The notes under the pieces: model-generated
Database searches by the model: none
Told to the model about the DNA's origin: nothing
What the model saw: only the letters and a program-made list of their open reading frames with translations
Shown here: piece after piece, positions 1-6,663 of the stretch
How positions within the stretch are numbered: position 1 is the first letter of the stretch
Layout: each line of letters opens with the position of its first letter
DNA from: Desulfocapsa sp.
GTDB lineage: Bacteria > Desulfobacterota > Desulfobulbia > Desulfobulbales > Desulfocapsaceae
DNA length: 6,663 nucleotides
Assembly (NCBI GenBank): GCA_030635405.1
Contig: DAOVZA010000120.1
Span: 1-6,663 of the forward strand
Direction of reading: 5' to 3'
Translations under genes and position numbers: made by a program

Positions 1-208
1 CGCGTGCGCGCTGATCGTCATCCGCCAGCCACACGAAGGGGGATGCGAAGGCGTAGAAGCGGGGCTCGAACTTCTGCGGATCGATCATGTCACGGCGGCC
101 CATGGGCGGCAGGCCGCGCGTCACCGCCCACCACACGTAAGCATCCTTGAGCCCAGAGAGCGCAATGATCTTGTGGAGGATCTCGGCCTGCTGCTCCCGC
201 TGCATCGG
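1..208 (-). pseudogene. Fragment of a class IV (branched-chain/D-amino acid type) aminotransferase
   Basis: The minus-strand frame is open from about 208 to the window edge and reads MQREQQAEILHKIIALSG, then LKDAYVWWAVTRGLPPMG, and ends in a segment with FYAFASPFVWLADDD. This pattern (hydrophobic helix, SGL-DAYV strand, TRG turn, then an FYAF-PFVW strand) is what I know from the middle of PLP-dependent fold-type IV aminotransferases such as branched-chain amino acid transaminases, which exchange amino groups between branched-chain or D-amino acids and 2-oxoacids. An in-frame TAG lies just upstream (211-209), so the enzyme's N-terminal part is absent. The PLP lysine region would lie beyond the window. 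Base composition and GC-ending codons differ sharply from everything to the right, so the fragment probably comes from another, high-GC genome. The family call is fairly secure; the exact substrate is unknown. Confidence 0.6.
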
Positions 209-749
209 CTAGCTGAAAATATGTGGCTAATACGGCATTGGATGGAGTGATTGCAAAAATCTCTTCATAGTCACCGGATTGAAGACCAGCCTGTCTTAGG
301 AGATAAGTGATAATAATGTAACCCTGCATTGCATTGGGATCACCACCAAAAATAATTGTTTTTCCCTTAAGGTCAGTAATGGAATTAAAGCCGGAATCTT
401 TTCTGACCGTGATTGCTCCGGCAATGGTTGTTTTACCAAATTCTACATTGGTGGCTATCAGCTCAAAATTATAATCTCTTTTGGCTTTAAGATAGTGGTA
501 CTGGTTGCAATGGATTATATCAAAGGCGTTCGTCGACAATTTATGCCAGAATTCTTCAAAAGTATTACTTATATCGAGGGTTACCCGCCGCCCAATTTTT
601 AAACTGAGTTGCTCTGCTAATGGAGTGAATGCTTCATAGGTTCTCTCAGGACTCCGTCTTGGAAATACTCCCAGGGTCAGTATTGGATCACTGGCCATTG
701 CAGGTGAGTAAGTAAAGAGTATAAGAAAAAAGATGAAAAATTTTAGCAA
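90..749 (-). CDS. PhnD-family periplasmic substrate-binding protein, 3' part replaced at the junction
   Basis: This is a solute-binding protein of the phosphate/phosphite/phosphonate (PhnD-like) ABC transporter class, which captures a small ligand in the periplasm and delivers it to a membrane permease. The start is TTG at 749, backed by a GGAG eight bases upstream and by a clean signal peptide: LKFF, a hydrophobic run, then a likely cleavage after AMA before SDPILTLGVFPRRSPE. The mature part shows family hallmarks: LGVFPRRSPE-TYEAFTPLAEQLS, D-IHCNQYHYL, ITDLKGKTIIFGGDPNAMQGY and TPSNAVLATYF. These cover roughly the first 180 of a usual ~280-300 residues. After about residue 185 the frame enters GC-rich DNA and the tail to residue 219 (GRDPPQDHCALW and onward) is out-of-frame aminotransferase sequence, not PhnD. 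The product as drawn would lack much of the second lobe. Ligand is unknown; no permease or ATPase gene is in view. Confidence 0.75.
   Translation of the reverse strand: MLKFFIFFLILFTYSPAMASDPILTLGVFPRRSPERTYEAFTPLAEQLSLKIGRRVTLDISNTFEEFWHKLSTNAFDIIHCNQYHYLKAKRDYNFELIATNVEFGKTTIAGAITVRKDSGFNSITDLKGKTIIFGGDPNAMQGYIIITYLLRQAGLQSGDYEEIFAITPSNAVLATYFQLADAAGAAGRDPPQDHCALWAQGCLRVVGGDARPAAHGPP
190..211. other. Composition break / chimeric junction
   Basis: GC-rich DNA to the left meets AT-rich DNA to the right here. On the minus strand the PhnD-like frame runs through ATYFQLADAAGAAG while the aminotransferase frame, shifted by one base, reads MQREQQAEIL over the same bases. LADAAG is itself plausible PhnD sequence in this position (family members often read QADAAG), so the bases around 195-208 fit both genes. 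The breakpoint therefore cannot be placed exactly and may lie in a short stretch of shared sequence, as is common for chimeric reads, amplification chimeras and misassemblies. A genuine illegitimate recombination cannot be excluded from sequence alone. Confidence 0.65.
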
Positions 750-757
750 CTTTAATT

Positions 758-761
758 CTCC
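758..761 (-). promoter_or_regulatory. Ribosome binding site deciding the TTG start
   Basis: On the minus strand GGAG lies eight bases before the TTG at 749-747. No ATG occurs in frame before the end of the signal peptide, so this site decides the start. A CTCC at 771-768 on the same strand could pair with it through a weak 4-bp stem; whether that matters is unknown. Confidence 0.55.
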
Positions 762-772
762 GGCTCAGGAGT

Positions 773-839
773 TTTTGATAAAGGTATTCAGTCTTGTTTA
801 TCTTGTTTGAAATAAACCACTTAATCTACTTTATCAAAA
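773..839. repeat. Perfect 11-bp inverted repeat in the divergent intergenic region
   Basis: TTTTGATAAAG at 773-783 is matched exactly by its reverse complement CTTTATCAAAA at 829-839, with 45 bases between. It sits between the start of the PhnD-like gene and the leuB promoter area, in what should be the 5' untranslated or promoter region of the minus-strand gene. It could be a paired operator or the base of an RNA stem. No regulator family is recognised from it, and AT-richness raises the chance-match rate. Confidence 0.4.
796..817. repeat. Small nested inverted repeat
   Basis: GTTTAT at 796-801 pairs with ATAAAC at 812-817 around a 10-base loop, lying wholly inside the larger 773-839 inverted repeat. 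The same stretch also holds a tandem 8-base direct repeat, TCTTGTTT at 792-799 and 801-808. Together with the outer arms it could form a two-level stem or a bipartite operator. This is short and AT-rich, so weak on its own. Confidence 0.25.
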
Positions 840-917
840 TCAGAGGGGAAGAGTCAAATAATGAGCATATTTTTTTAAGACTGGTCAAATGAGAACGGAT
901 TTGCTAAAAATAGTGGA

Positions 918-946
918 TTGAAAAAAAGAATTTTCTCTAAAATAGT
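918..946 (+). promoter_or_regulatory. Candidate sigma70-type promoter for leuB and downstream genes
   Basis: TTGAAA at 918-923 matches the -35 consensus at five of six bases. Seventeen bases later AATAGT at 941-946 matches the -10 consensus at four of six. A better -10 match, TAAAAT at 938-943, would have a 14-base spacer, which is too short. Transcription would begin about 30 bases before the leuB ATG. This was found by eye in AT-rich sequence and is tentative. Confidence 0.3.
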
Positions 947-984
947 ACAGGCTGAAATCTGTATGCAATGAATACGGTGATTAA

Positions 985-2057
<1,073 letters not shown>

Positions 2058-2058
<1 letters not shown>

Positions 2059-2978
2059 TGAAAGCGAGTACTGAATATGTGGTGGTGGCCAATCAGGCCT
2101 CCACCGATATAGGGATAAAAGTAGCAGCAGCTCTTGGTCTTGACTTTACCCATATGGAGCGTAAGCTGTTTGCAGACGGTGAAAATTATCATGCCTTTCC
2201 GGAGGATATTGCCGGGAAAACTCTTATTATCATTGCCAGTACTCACACTGAAGGATCACATCAGGAATTGATGGATCTTATTCAGGGGGGACAGTATTTT
2301 AACGCAGCAAGCGTTAATGTGGTGATCCCTTACCTTGGTTACTCCACCATGGAGAGAGCCAAACGAGGATCGTTTGAGATTCCTAAGGGTGTTACCAGGA
2401 CGCGTCAGATTTATCGGGCACGTCCTGATTATGTCGCCTTTGTGGATCTTCATTCTGAGGCTGTTCTTCATGCTCACGGTGGCGAGGTTTCAACGAAACA
2501 TATTTGGACAGGTGAGCTGGTTGTTGAGCATCTGAAAACCTTGGATCTTGGAGAGTTTGTACTTGTTTCTCCCGATTACGGGTTTTCTAAACAGGTTGCA
2601 AAACTGGCAAGTCTTCTTCAGTGTTCTCATACTGCTGCTGACAAGGATCGTTATGATACCGATAAAACCATTGTTAGTCAGGTTTCAAGTGTTGTGCAGG
2701 GAAAGACTGCTGTGATCTGTGATGATATGATTCGCACAGGTGGCTCTATTATTCAAACAGCAGAACGTTGTATGGAAGCTGGTGCTTCTGGGATTGCCGT
2801 TCTTGCCACCCATCTTGTAATGGCAGGAGATGCACGTCAGCGTTTTGTTGATAGTAATATTACAAAAGTTATCGGCTCAGACAGTTATCCCGGCCGTGTA
2901 AGTGACGACTTGCTTGAAATCTATTCCGTTGCTCCACTTCTTGCAAAAATCCTAAGAAGTTATCTCAAAATAGCATAG
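2058..2978 (+). CDS. prs: Divergent ribose-phosphate pyrophosphokinase (PRPP synthetase family)
   Basis: The family transfers pyrophosphate from ATP to ribose 5-phosphate, giving PRPP for nucleotide, histidine and tryptophan synthesis. Length, 306 residues, is near the usual 310-320. Visible landmarks are FADGE (38-42, nucleotide site), VDLH (129-132, metal site), VSPDYG (170-175), KDR at 196-198 (Lys and Arg in the spacing of the catalytic KRR of classical enzymes) and the PRPP loop VICDDMIRTGGS (219-230). Departures from the classical type: the Arg-Gln of GYARQDR is Thr97-Met98 (GYSTMER), and the PRPP loop has Arg226 where an Asp is usual (DDMIDTAGT). The pattern F/Y-ST-ER followed by a Gly-rich insert vaguely recalls plant class II enzymes. 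It starts in a TAATG overlap with leuB, so translation is probably coupled. It may be a second, paralogous enzyme with altered donor use or regulation; family membership is much surer than exact activity. Confidence 0.82.
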
Positions 2979-2997
2979 CAGTTTTTCTTACTCTTTT

Positions 2998-5463
2998 ATG
3001 CCTTCTAAAAACCGTGAACTGCAGCTTGTAAGTGACTTTATTCAGTACACCGGAAGTAATATTTTCCTGACAGGAAAAGCGGGTACTGGTAAGACTACAT
3101 TTCTTCATACTCTTCAGGAGCAAACTCCTAAACGAATGATCATTACAGCTCCCACGGGAGTGGCTGCAATGAACGCCGGCGGAGTTACTCTGCATTCCTT
3201 TTTTCAGCTTCCTTTTGGACCCTACGTTCCTGGAAGTGATGCCTATGAACGCAATAATCAACGTCAGTTCCGTTTTTCCAAAGAAAAAATACAGATAATA
3301 CAAAGTCTGGATCTGCTGGTGATAGATGAAATCAGTATGGTACGAGCTGATCTGCTTGACGCTGTGGATGCAACTCTGCGTCGTCATCGTCATAATGATC
3401 AACCCTTTGGCGGAGTGCAGTTGCTAATGATTGGTGATCTGCATCAGCTTTCACCCGTTGCTAAACAGCATGAGTGGAGTTTGCTGCAGAAACATTATGA
3501 CTCCGTCTATTTTTTCTCAAGTAAGGTGTTTTTACAAACGGAACTTCTCACAATAGAACTGAAACATATCTATCGTCAATCTGACGTTGATTTCATTGAA
3601 ATGTTGAACTGTGTTCGTGAAAACAGATTGGATGACCAAAGTATCTCTGGCTTGAACGAACGTTTTATTGATGACTTTACACCGGATGAAGAAGAGGGCT
3701 ACATCACTCTTACTACCCATAATGCCAGTGCTGAATCTCTTAATCAGTCACGATTAAAGGAGTTATCTGGAAAGAACTTTCTTTTTAATGCTGAAATTGC
3801 AGGAGATTTTCCTGAGCAGATTTTCCCAACACTCTTGCAGTTGCGTTTGAAAAAGGGTGCACAGGTAATGTTTGTGCGTAATGATCCATCTCCTGAAAAA
3901 GCATATTATAACGGTAAAATTGGGAAGATTACTGCCGTTATCGGTAAAACTATATTTGTACTGTGCCCGGGGGATGTTGAAGAGATTGAAGTGAATCTGG
4001 TCAGCTGGGAAAATATCAAGTACACGATTAATGAAGCCAATAAAGAAATTGAAGAGGAGATTGTCGGCAAGTTCGAACAGTATCCATTAAAACTTGCATG
4101 GGCCATCACTATCCACAAGAGCCAGGGGCTGACATTTGAACGTGCAATCATCGATGCTCAGGCAGCTTTTACTCATGGACAGGTATATGTTGCGCTCAGT
4201 CGTTGCCGGACTCTTGAAGGATTGGTGCTTAGCTCACCCATAGCAGTGAAAGGTGTTAAAACTGATCGAGCTGTTCTCAAATTTGACGATCATGGCCGTA
4301 GGAATCCTCCCTCTGAAGAGATGCTTCTTGCAGCCAAAATCAGTTATCAGCAAAAGTTATTGTATGAGTGCTTTGATTTCACTCTGCTCTCTAAACGCCT
4401 TGGTTTTCTTGTGCATCTGCTTACCCGCAATGGAAATGTGATTCAGCTATCGGGTACGGGTGATATGGTACTTGTTGAACAGCAGGCCGTGGAATCAATT
4501 TTTACAGTCGGTGAGAATTTCAGAAATCAGCTTTGGACGATTTTTGAAGACCGTAGTCTGCCTGAGAGTGACAAACATATTCTTGAGCGGCTCAATAAGG
4601 CCTCGAGCTGGTTTCAGGAGAAGATTTCAGCAATCTTTGATGAGAGTGTGCAGACTTTACACTTTGAAACGGATAATAAGGAACTGCGAAAGAAGATTAA
4701 TAATGTTCTCAATAATTGTAGAAAAGAGATAGGGATCAGAACAGCAGGAATACAGTGCTGTGAAAATGAGTTTTCACCAAACGATTATCTGCGTGCAGTG
4801 TCAGCTGCAGAAATTGATTTTAAGCCATCAAAAGTAAAAAAGCTGCAGACTCCTGTGTATACTGAGTCTGACATTGATCATCCCGAACTATTTGAAACGC
4901 TTAGGACCTGGAGAACTGCGAAGGCAACAGAGCTTGATGTCGCCAGGTTTCAGGTGCTTTACCAGAGAGTTTTGATTCAGATTGTAGTCTGTCTGCCCGG
5001 GAGTCTAAAAGAACTACAGGCAATACCAGGTGTTGGTAAAAAAACCATTGAAAATTACGGCAAAGATATTGTGTCGCACGTGAGTGCGTATCGAAAGAAA
5101 GAGGGCATAGAAGCTGTTTTTCTTCCGGAAAAAAAGGCGCAGCCCGAAAAATCTGTTTCTGAGCAGGGCAGTACTAAGGATATTAGCTTTGCTCTATTTA
5201 AAGATGGGAAAAGTATTGAAGAGATAGCCACAGAACGCGTCCTTGCCAATACAACTATTGAAGGGCATCTCTGTTTCTTTGTGGAGACTGGTGAATTATC
5301 CGTTGATAAGTTTTTATCAGAAGAGTTGCAAAGAAAGATTACAGAAGGGATTGAAACAGCTGAAGAAAAGACATTTAAAAGTGTTAAGTTACAGCTCGGA
5401 AACGATTTTTCCTATCGCCAGATAAAATTTATGTTTGCTCACCTGAAAAGCCTTGAAGTGTAG
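2998..5463 (+). CDS. PIF1-like superfamily 1B helicase with HRDC and HTH-like C-terminal domains
   Basis: This is a likely ATP-driven 5'-to-3' DNA or DNA/RNA helicase of the PIF1/RecD-like group. Helicase motifs in order are: Walker A GKAGTGKTT (26-34), APTGVAA (51-57), HSFF (66-69), Walker B VIDEISM (108-114), GDLHQLSPV (147-155), an arginine motif L-HIYRQSD (188-196), TIHKSQGLTFE (371-381) and the C-terminal VYVALSRCR (396-404) with the arginine finger. Residues about 440-600 are a family-specific region without a domain I can name. A HRDC-like domain follows (about 633-695: LRTWR, then LPGSLKELQAIPGVGKKTIENYG). Next is a charged linker and a helix-turn-helix-like unit (about 728-775: FALFKDGKSIEEIA, TIEGHLCFF), as found at the ends of some RecQ and Pif1 relatives. 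The start is the only one possible: an in-frame stop lies at 2971-2973 and no alternative start follows. There is no Shine-Dalgarno, only a pyrimidine-rich 19-base gap. Substrate and cellular role are unknown. Confidence 0.85.
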   Translation: MPSKNRELQLVSDFIQYTGSNIFLTGKAGTGKTTFLHTLQEQTPKRMIITAPTGVAAMNAGGVTLHSFFQLPFGPYVPGSDAYERNNQRQFRFSKEKIQIIQSLDLLVIDEISMVRADLLDAVDATLRRHRHNDQPFGGVQLLMIGDLHQLSPVAKQHEWSLLQKHYDSVYFFSSKVFLQTELLTIELKHIYRQSDVDFIEMLNCVRENRLDDQSISGLNERFIDDFTPDEEEGYITLTTHNASAESLNQSRLKELSGKNFLFNAEIAGDFPEQIFPTLLQLRLKKGAQVMFVRNDPSPEKAYYNGKIGKITAVIGKTIFVLCPGDVEEIEVNLVSWENIKYTINEANKEIEEEIVGKFEQYPLKLAWAITIHKSQGLTFERAIIDAQAAFTHGQVYVALSRCRTLEGLVLSSPIAVKGVKTDRAVLKFDDHGRRNPPSEEMLLAAKISYQQKLLYECFDFTLLSKRLGFLVHLLTRNGNVIQLSGTGDMVLVEQQAVESIFTVGENFRNQLWTIFEDRSLPESDKHILERLNKASSWFQEKISAIFDESVQTLHFETDNKELRKKINNVLNNCRKEIGIRTAGIQCCENEFSPNDYLRAVSAAEIDFKPSKVKKLQTPVYTESDIDHPELFETLRTWRTAKATELDVARFQVLYQRVLIQIVVCLPGSLKELQAIPGVGKKTIENYGKDIVSHVSAYRKKEGIEAVFLPEKKAQPEKSVSEQGSTKDISFALFKDGKSIEEIATERVLANTTIEGHLCFFVETGELSVDKFLSEELQRKITEGIETAEEKTFKSVKLQLGNDFSYRQIKFMFAHLKSLEV

Positions 5464-5495
5464 TTGCTCATTTATTCGAATATACATTACAACTC

Positions 5496-6404
5496 ATGTT
5501 AAATACTAATAATTCATCTAATATTACCCTTCTTGACGGCGGAATGGGACGAGAGCTGTTACGGATCGGAGCACCATTTCGACAACCCGAATGGTCTGCT
5601 CTTGCACTTATGGAGGCATCTGATCTTGTAAAAAAAGTGCATATAGCTTTCTCCGCTGCTGGGAGTGACATTCTGACAACCAGTAATTACGCCGTTGTTC
5701 CTTTTCATATAGGTGAAAAACGCTTTGCAGATGAAGGGGCAAGCTTAACGGAGCTTTCTGGGCGATTAGCACATGAGGTAGCTTCGTCTTTTGGAATTAC
5801 GGTAGCGGGTTCAATACCTCCGCTTTTTGGTTCATACGAACCAGACCTATTCATCCCTGAGCGGGCACCAGAGCTGCTGAAAATAATCATAGATGCGCTC
5901 AGCCCGAATGTCGACTTCTGGTTGGCTGAAACTACCAGCTCAATCAGAGAGGCTCAAGCAGTGGTAGAAGCACTTTCGGATGATGATCGCCCATTATGGA
6001 TCTCTTTTACACTGTTAGATGGTGAGGACTCACAAGATAAAACACCACGCCTTCGATCTGGTGAGAAAGTGACAAATGCCGTAAATTCAGTAATAGATTC
6101 GGGCGTATCAGCTATCTTGTTTAATTGTAGTCAACCTGAAGTCATGGCTCCGGCGATTGTTACGGCAATTCAGGAGTTAAAACGTCTTAACGTAGATGTG
6201 CCCATAGGGGCTTACGCTAATGCGTTCCCGTCTCAACAAAAGGATGCACAAGCTAATTCAACCTTGTCAGAGATTCGCCAGAGTCTCGATCCTGCGGGAT
6301 ATCTTTCTTTCGTAGATACCTGGTGTCGCCTAGGTGCGACAATCATTGGTGGCTGTTGCGGTATTGGGCCCGAGCACATTACCGCTCTTCATAAGAGATT
6401 ATGA
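5496..6404 (+). CDS. Homocysteine S-methyltransferase family protein, tail altered by a MITE
   Basis: Members move a methyl group from a donor such as S-methylmethionine, S-adenosylmethionine or betaine to homocysteine, making methionine in the cytoplasm. At 302 residues this is a single-domain, cobalamin-independent type resembling MmuM/BHMT. The barrel starts with LLDGGMGRELLR (12-23), followed by DILTTSNYAV (58-67), AGSIPPL (104-110) and LAETTSSIREA (143-153). Zinc ligands are Cys211 in FNCSQPE and the Cys287-Cys288 pair in IIGGCCGIGPEHI (283-295), so the catalytic core is complete. The methyl donor cannot be told. The ATG at 5496 has no clear Shine-Dalgarno; no other start lies between the in-frame stop at 5454-5456 and it, and the next Met falls inside the first motif. 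It follows the helicase by 32 bases. Its last two codons and stop are affected by the inserted element at 6401: the stop TGA (6402-6404) is inside that element's terminal repeat. Confidence 0.88.
   Translation: MLNTNNSSNITLLDGGMGRELLRIGAPFRQPEWSALALMEASDLVKKVHIAFSAAGSDILTTSNYAVVPFHIGEKRFADEGASLTELSGRLAHEVASSFGITVAGSIPPLFGSYEPDLFIPERAPELLKIIIDALSPNVDFWLAETTSSIREAQAVVEALSDDDRPLWISFTLLDGEDSQDKTPRLRSGEKVTNAVNSVIDSGVSAILFNCSQPEVMAPAIVTAIQELKRLNVDVPIGAYANAFPSQQKDAQANSTLSEIRQSLDPAGYLSFVDTWCRLGATIIGGCCGIGPEHITALHKRL
6391..6400 (+). repeat. Left copy of a 10-bp target-site duplication
   Basis: ATAAGAGATT lies directly outside the left terminal repeat and matches ATAAGATATT at 6617-6626, directly outside the right one, at nine of ten bases. 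The left copy is still coding sequence of the methyltransferase (His-Lys-Arg-Leu). Confidence 0.75.
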
Positions 6405-6420
6405 TTACCACTAATGCTCA
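6401..6420 (+). repeat. Left terminal inverted repeat of the MITE
   Basis: This arm pairs with 6597-6616 at 18 of 20 positions; the two differences are adjacent (CA here, TT in the other arm's complement). Bases 6401-6404 finish the Leu codon and provide the TGA stop of the methyltransferase gene. Confidence 0.78.
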
Positions 6421-6469
6421 GCTAATTTTCATCGTATTTGCAACCCACTGATATGAAATAGAAAAAATA

Positions 6470-6502
6470 CTGGATTCCCGATAAAAAAACTCGGGATGAC
6501 AG
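6470..6502. repeat. Palindromic repeat, copy 1
   Basis: This unit begins CTGGATTCCCGATA and ends TCGGGATGACAG. Arms TCCCGA (6476-6481) and TCGGGA (6491-6496) form a 6-bp stem around a 9-base A-rich loop. It is an inverted relative of 6548-6581. Repeats of this general look (CTGGAT-CCCG ... CGGG-ATGACAG) recur in many bacterial genomes as dispersed palindromes. Confidence 0.7.
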
Positions 6503-6547
6503 TGGGCTTTATGGTGATGGGCCTAAATTTCAAGATGTTACAAGGTC

Positions 6548-6581
6548 CTGTCATCCCCGAAGGTTGTTATCGGGGATCCAG
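6548..6581. repeat. Palindromic repeat, copy 2, inverted
   Basis: Arms ATCCCCGA (6553-6560) and TCGGGGAT (6570-6577) give a perfect 8-bp stem around a 9-base loop AGGTTGTTA. Its reverse complement aligns with copy 1 over the whole unit at about 28 of 34 positions, with one 1-base gap. The two copies could together fold as a larger hairpin with 45 bases between them, or each as its own stem. This stem is better preserved than that of copy 1. Confidence 0.72.
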
Positions 6582-6596
6582 AAAACTGTTAATGGA

Positions 6597-6616
6597 TGAG
6601 CATTAGAAGTAATCAT
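6597..6616 (-). repeat. Right terminal inverted repeat of the MITE
   Basis: TGAGCATTAGAAGTAATCAT is the inverted partner of 6401-6420 (18/20). The match ends within one base of the outer boundary on both sides, and the direct repeat starts immediately beyond, which fixes the element's edge. Confidence 0.78.
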
Positions 6617-6626
6617 ATAAGATATT
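6617..6626 (+). repeat. Right copy of the 10-bp target-site duplication
   Basis: ATAAGATATT matches the left copy at 6391-6400 except for one base (T for G at position 7). Confidence 0.75.
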
Positions 6627-6660
6627 GAGACGAAACGATCGAGAAAAAGACACAACCTAA
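6617..6660 (+). pseudogene. Detached former C-terminal codons of the methyltransferase gene
   Basis: Joining the gene up to 6390 directly to 6617, which removes the element and one duplication copy, keeps the reading frame open. It reads LHK followed by ILRRNDREKDTT and stops at TAA 6658-6660. The present protein instead ends LHKRL. This is inferred from the insertion footprint; that the frame stays open for a dozen codons and ends in a stop is supportive but not proof, as a chance open stretch of this length is not rare. Confidence 0.5.
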
Positions 6661-6663
6661 AAA

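Larger units (their letters stand above)
6401..6616. mobile_element. 216-bp MITE-like non-autonomous element
   Basis: The element has 20-bp terminal inverted repeats: ATGATTACCACTAATGCTCA at the left end and, on the complementary strand of the right end, ATGATTACTTCTAATGCTCA, matching at 18 of 20 positions. Both ends abut a 10-bp direct repeat (9/10), the classical footprint of cut-and-paste or copy-in insertion. It is too short to encode a transposase and has no meaningful reading frame, so it would be moved in trans. Duplications of 9-10 bp are known for several DDE transposase families (for instance IS4, IS1 and the IS903 group of IS5); I cannot assign the parent. Inside are two inverted copies of a palindromic repeat, placed off-centre. 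The single mismatch in the duplication and two in the termini suggest the insertion is not brand new. Confidence 0.75.

Noticed and set aside
861..921. Tiny reading frames MSIFF (861-878, with an AGAGGGG-like site upstream) and MRTDLLKIVD (889-921) as a leucine leader peptide for attenuation
   Set aside because: Neither has a run of leucine codons, and no terminator/antiterminator pair follows. The good ribosome-site look of the first is noted, but five codons are too few to support a gene.
2998..5463. Helicase as part of an antiphage defence system
   Set aside because: No nuclease, methylase, toxin or other defence partner lies next to it; the neighbours are metabolic and the domain set fits a general repair helicase.
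6470..6581. Rho-independent terminator for the operon
   Set aside because: Both hairpins lack an immediate U-tract on the plus strand, and they belong to a mobile element. On the minus strand copy 1 is followed by TATTTTTTC a few bases away, which is suggestive but too far from the stem for a firm call.
6470..6581. CRISPR-like repeat pair
   Set aside because: Only two copies exist, in inverted orientation, with no regular spacer series or cas gene; they are dispersed palindromes.

Overview
The window looks like chromosomal DNA from a moderately AT-rich Gram-negative bacterium, most plausibly a deltaproteobacterium of the sulfate-reducer type (Desulfobacterota). This rests on the style of the LeuB protein (a [19 protein letters not shown] cofactor loop and an AQILSA-MMLRYS helix), on the codon use, and on the company of a PhnD-like periplasmic protein. 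The taxonomic guess comes from memory of protein families and is low confidence. The first ~200 bases do not belong to the same genome style: they are strikingly GC-rich and encode an internal piece of a class IV aminotransferase. They join the AT-rich DNA inside the PhnD-like gene, so the left edge is probably a chimera (misassembly or chimeric amplification product) or, less likely, a recent illegitimate recombination.

Layout: (i) 1-~208, minus strand, fragment of a class IV (branched-chain/D-amino acid type) aminotransferase; (ii) ~205-749, minus strand, secreted PhnD-family substrate-binding protein with a TTG start and its 3' part lost at the junction; (iii) 750-984, AT-rich divergent intergenic region with a perfect 11-bp inverted repeat, a nested smaller one, and a weak sigma70-like promoter candidate facing right; (iv) 985-6404, four plus-strand genes packed tightly: leuB (3-isopropylmalate dehydrogenase), a divergent PRPP synthetase overlapping leuB by one base, an 821-residue PIF1-like helicase with C-terminal HRDC and HTH-like domains, and a homocysteine S-methyltransferase family gene; (v) 6401-6616, a 216-bp MITE-like element; (vi) 6617-6663, sequence that in the uninterrupted state would have been the last codons of the methyltransferase gene.

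The four plus-strand genes probably form one transcript: gaps are -1, 19 and 32 bases, with no terminator seen between them. They mix leucine synthesis, PRPP production, DNA/RNA unwinding and methionine-related methyl transfer. I see no convincing dedicated pathway linking all four, so this reads as a loose housekeeping operon and not as a new system.

The most interesting signal is the MITE. It has 20-bp terminal inverted repeats (18/20 matching), directly flanked by a 10-bp near-perfect target-site duplication (9/10), and encloses two inverted copies of a palindromic repeat. Its left terminus supplies the stop codon of the methyltransferase gene. Removing the element and one duplication copy on paper restores a longer reading frame ending at 6660, which indicates that the element cut off and replaced the C-terminal tail.
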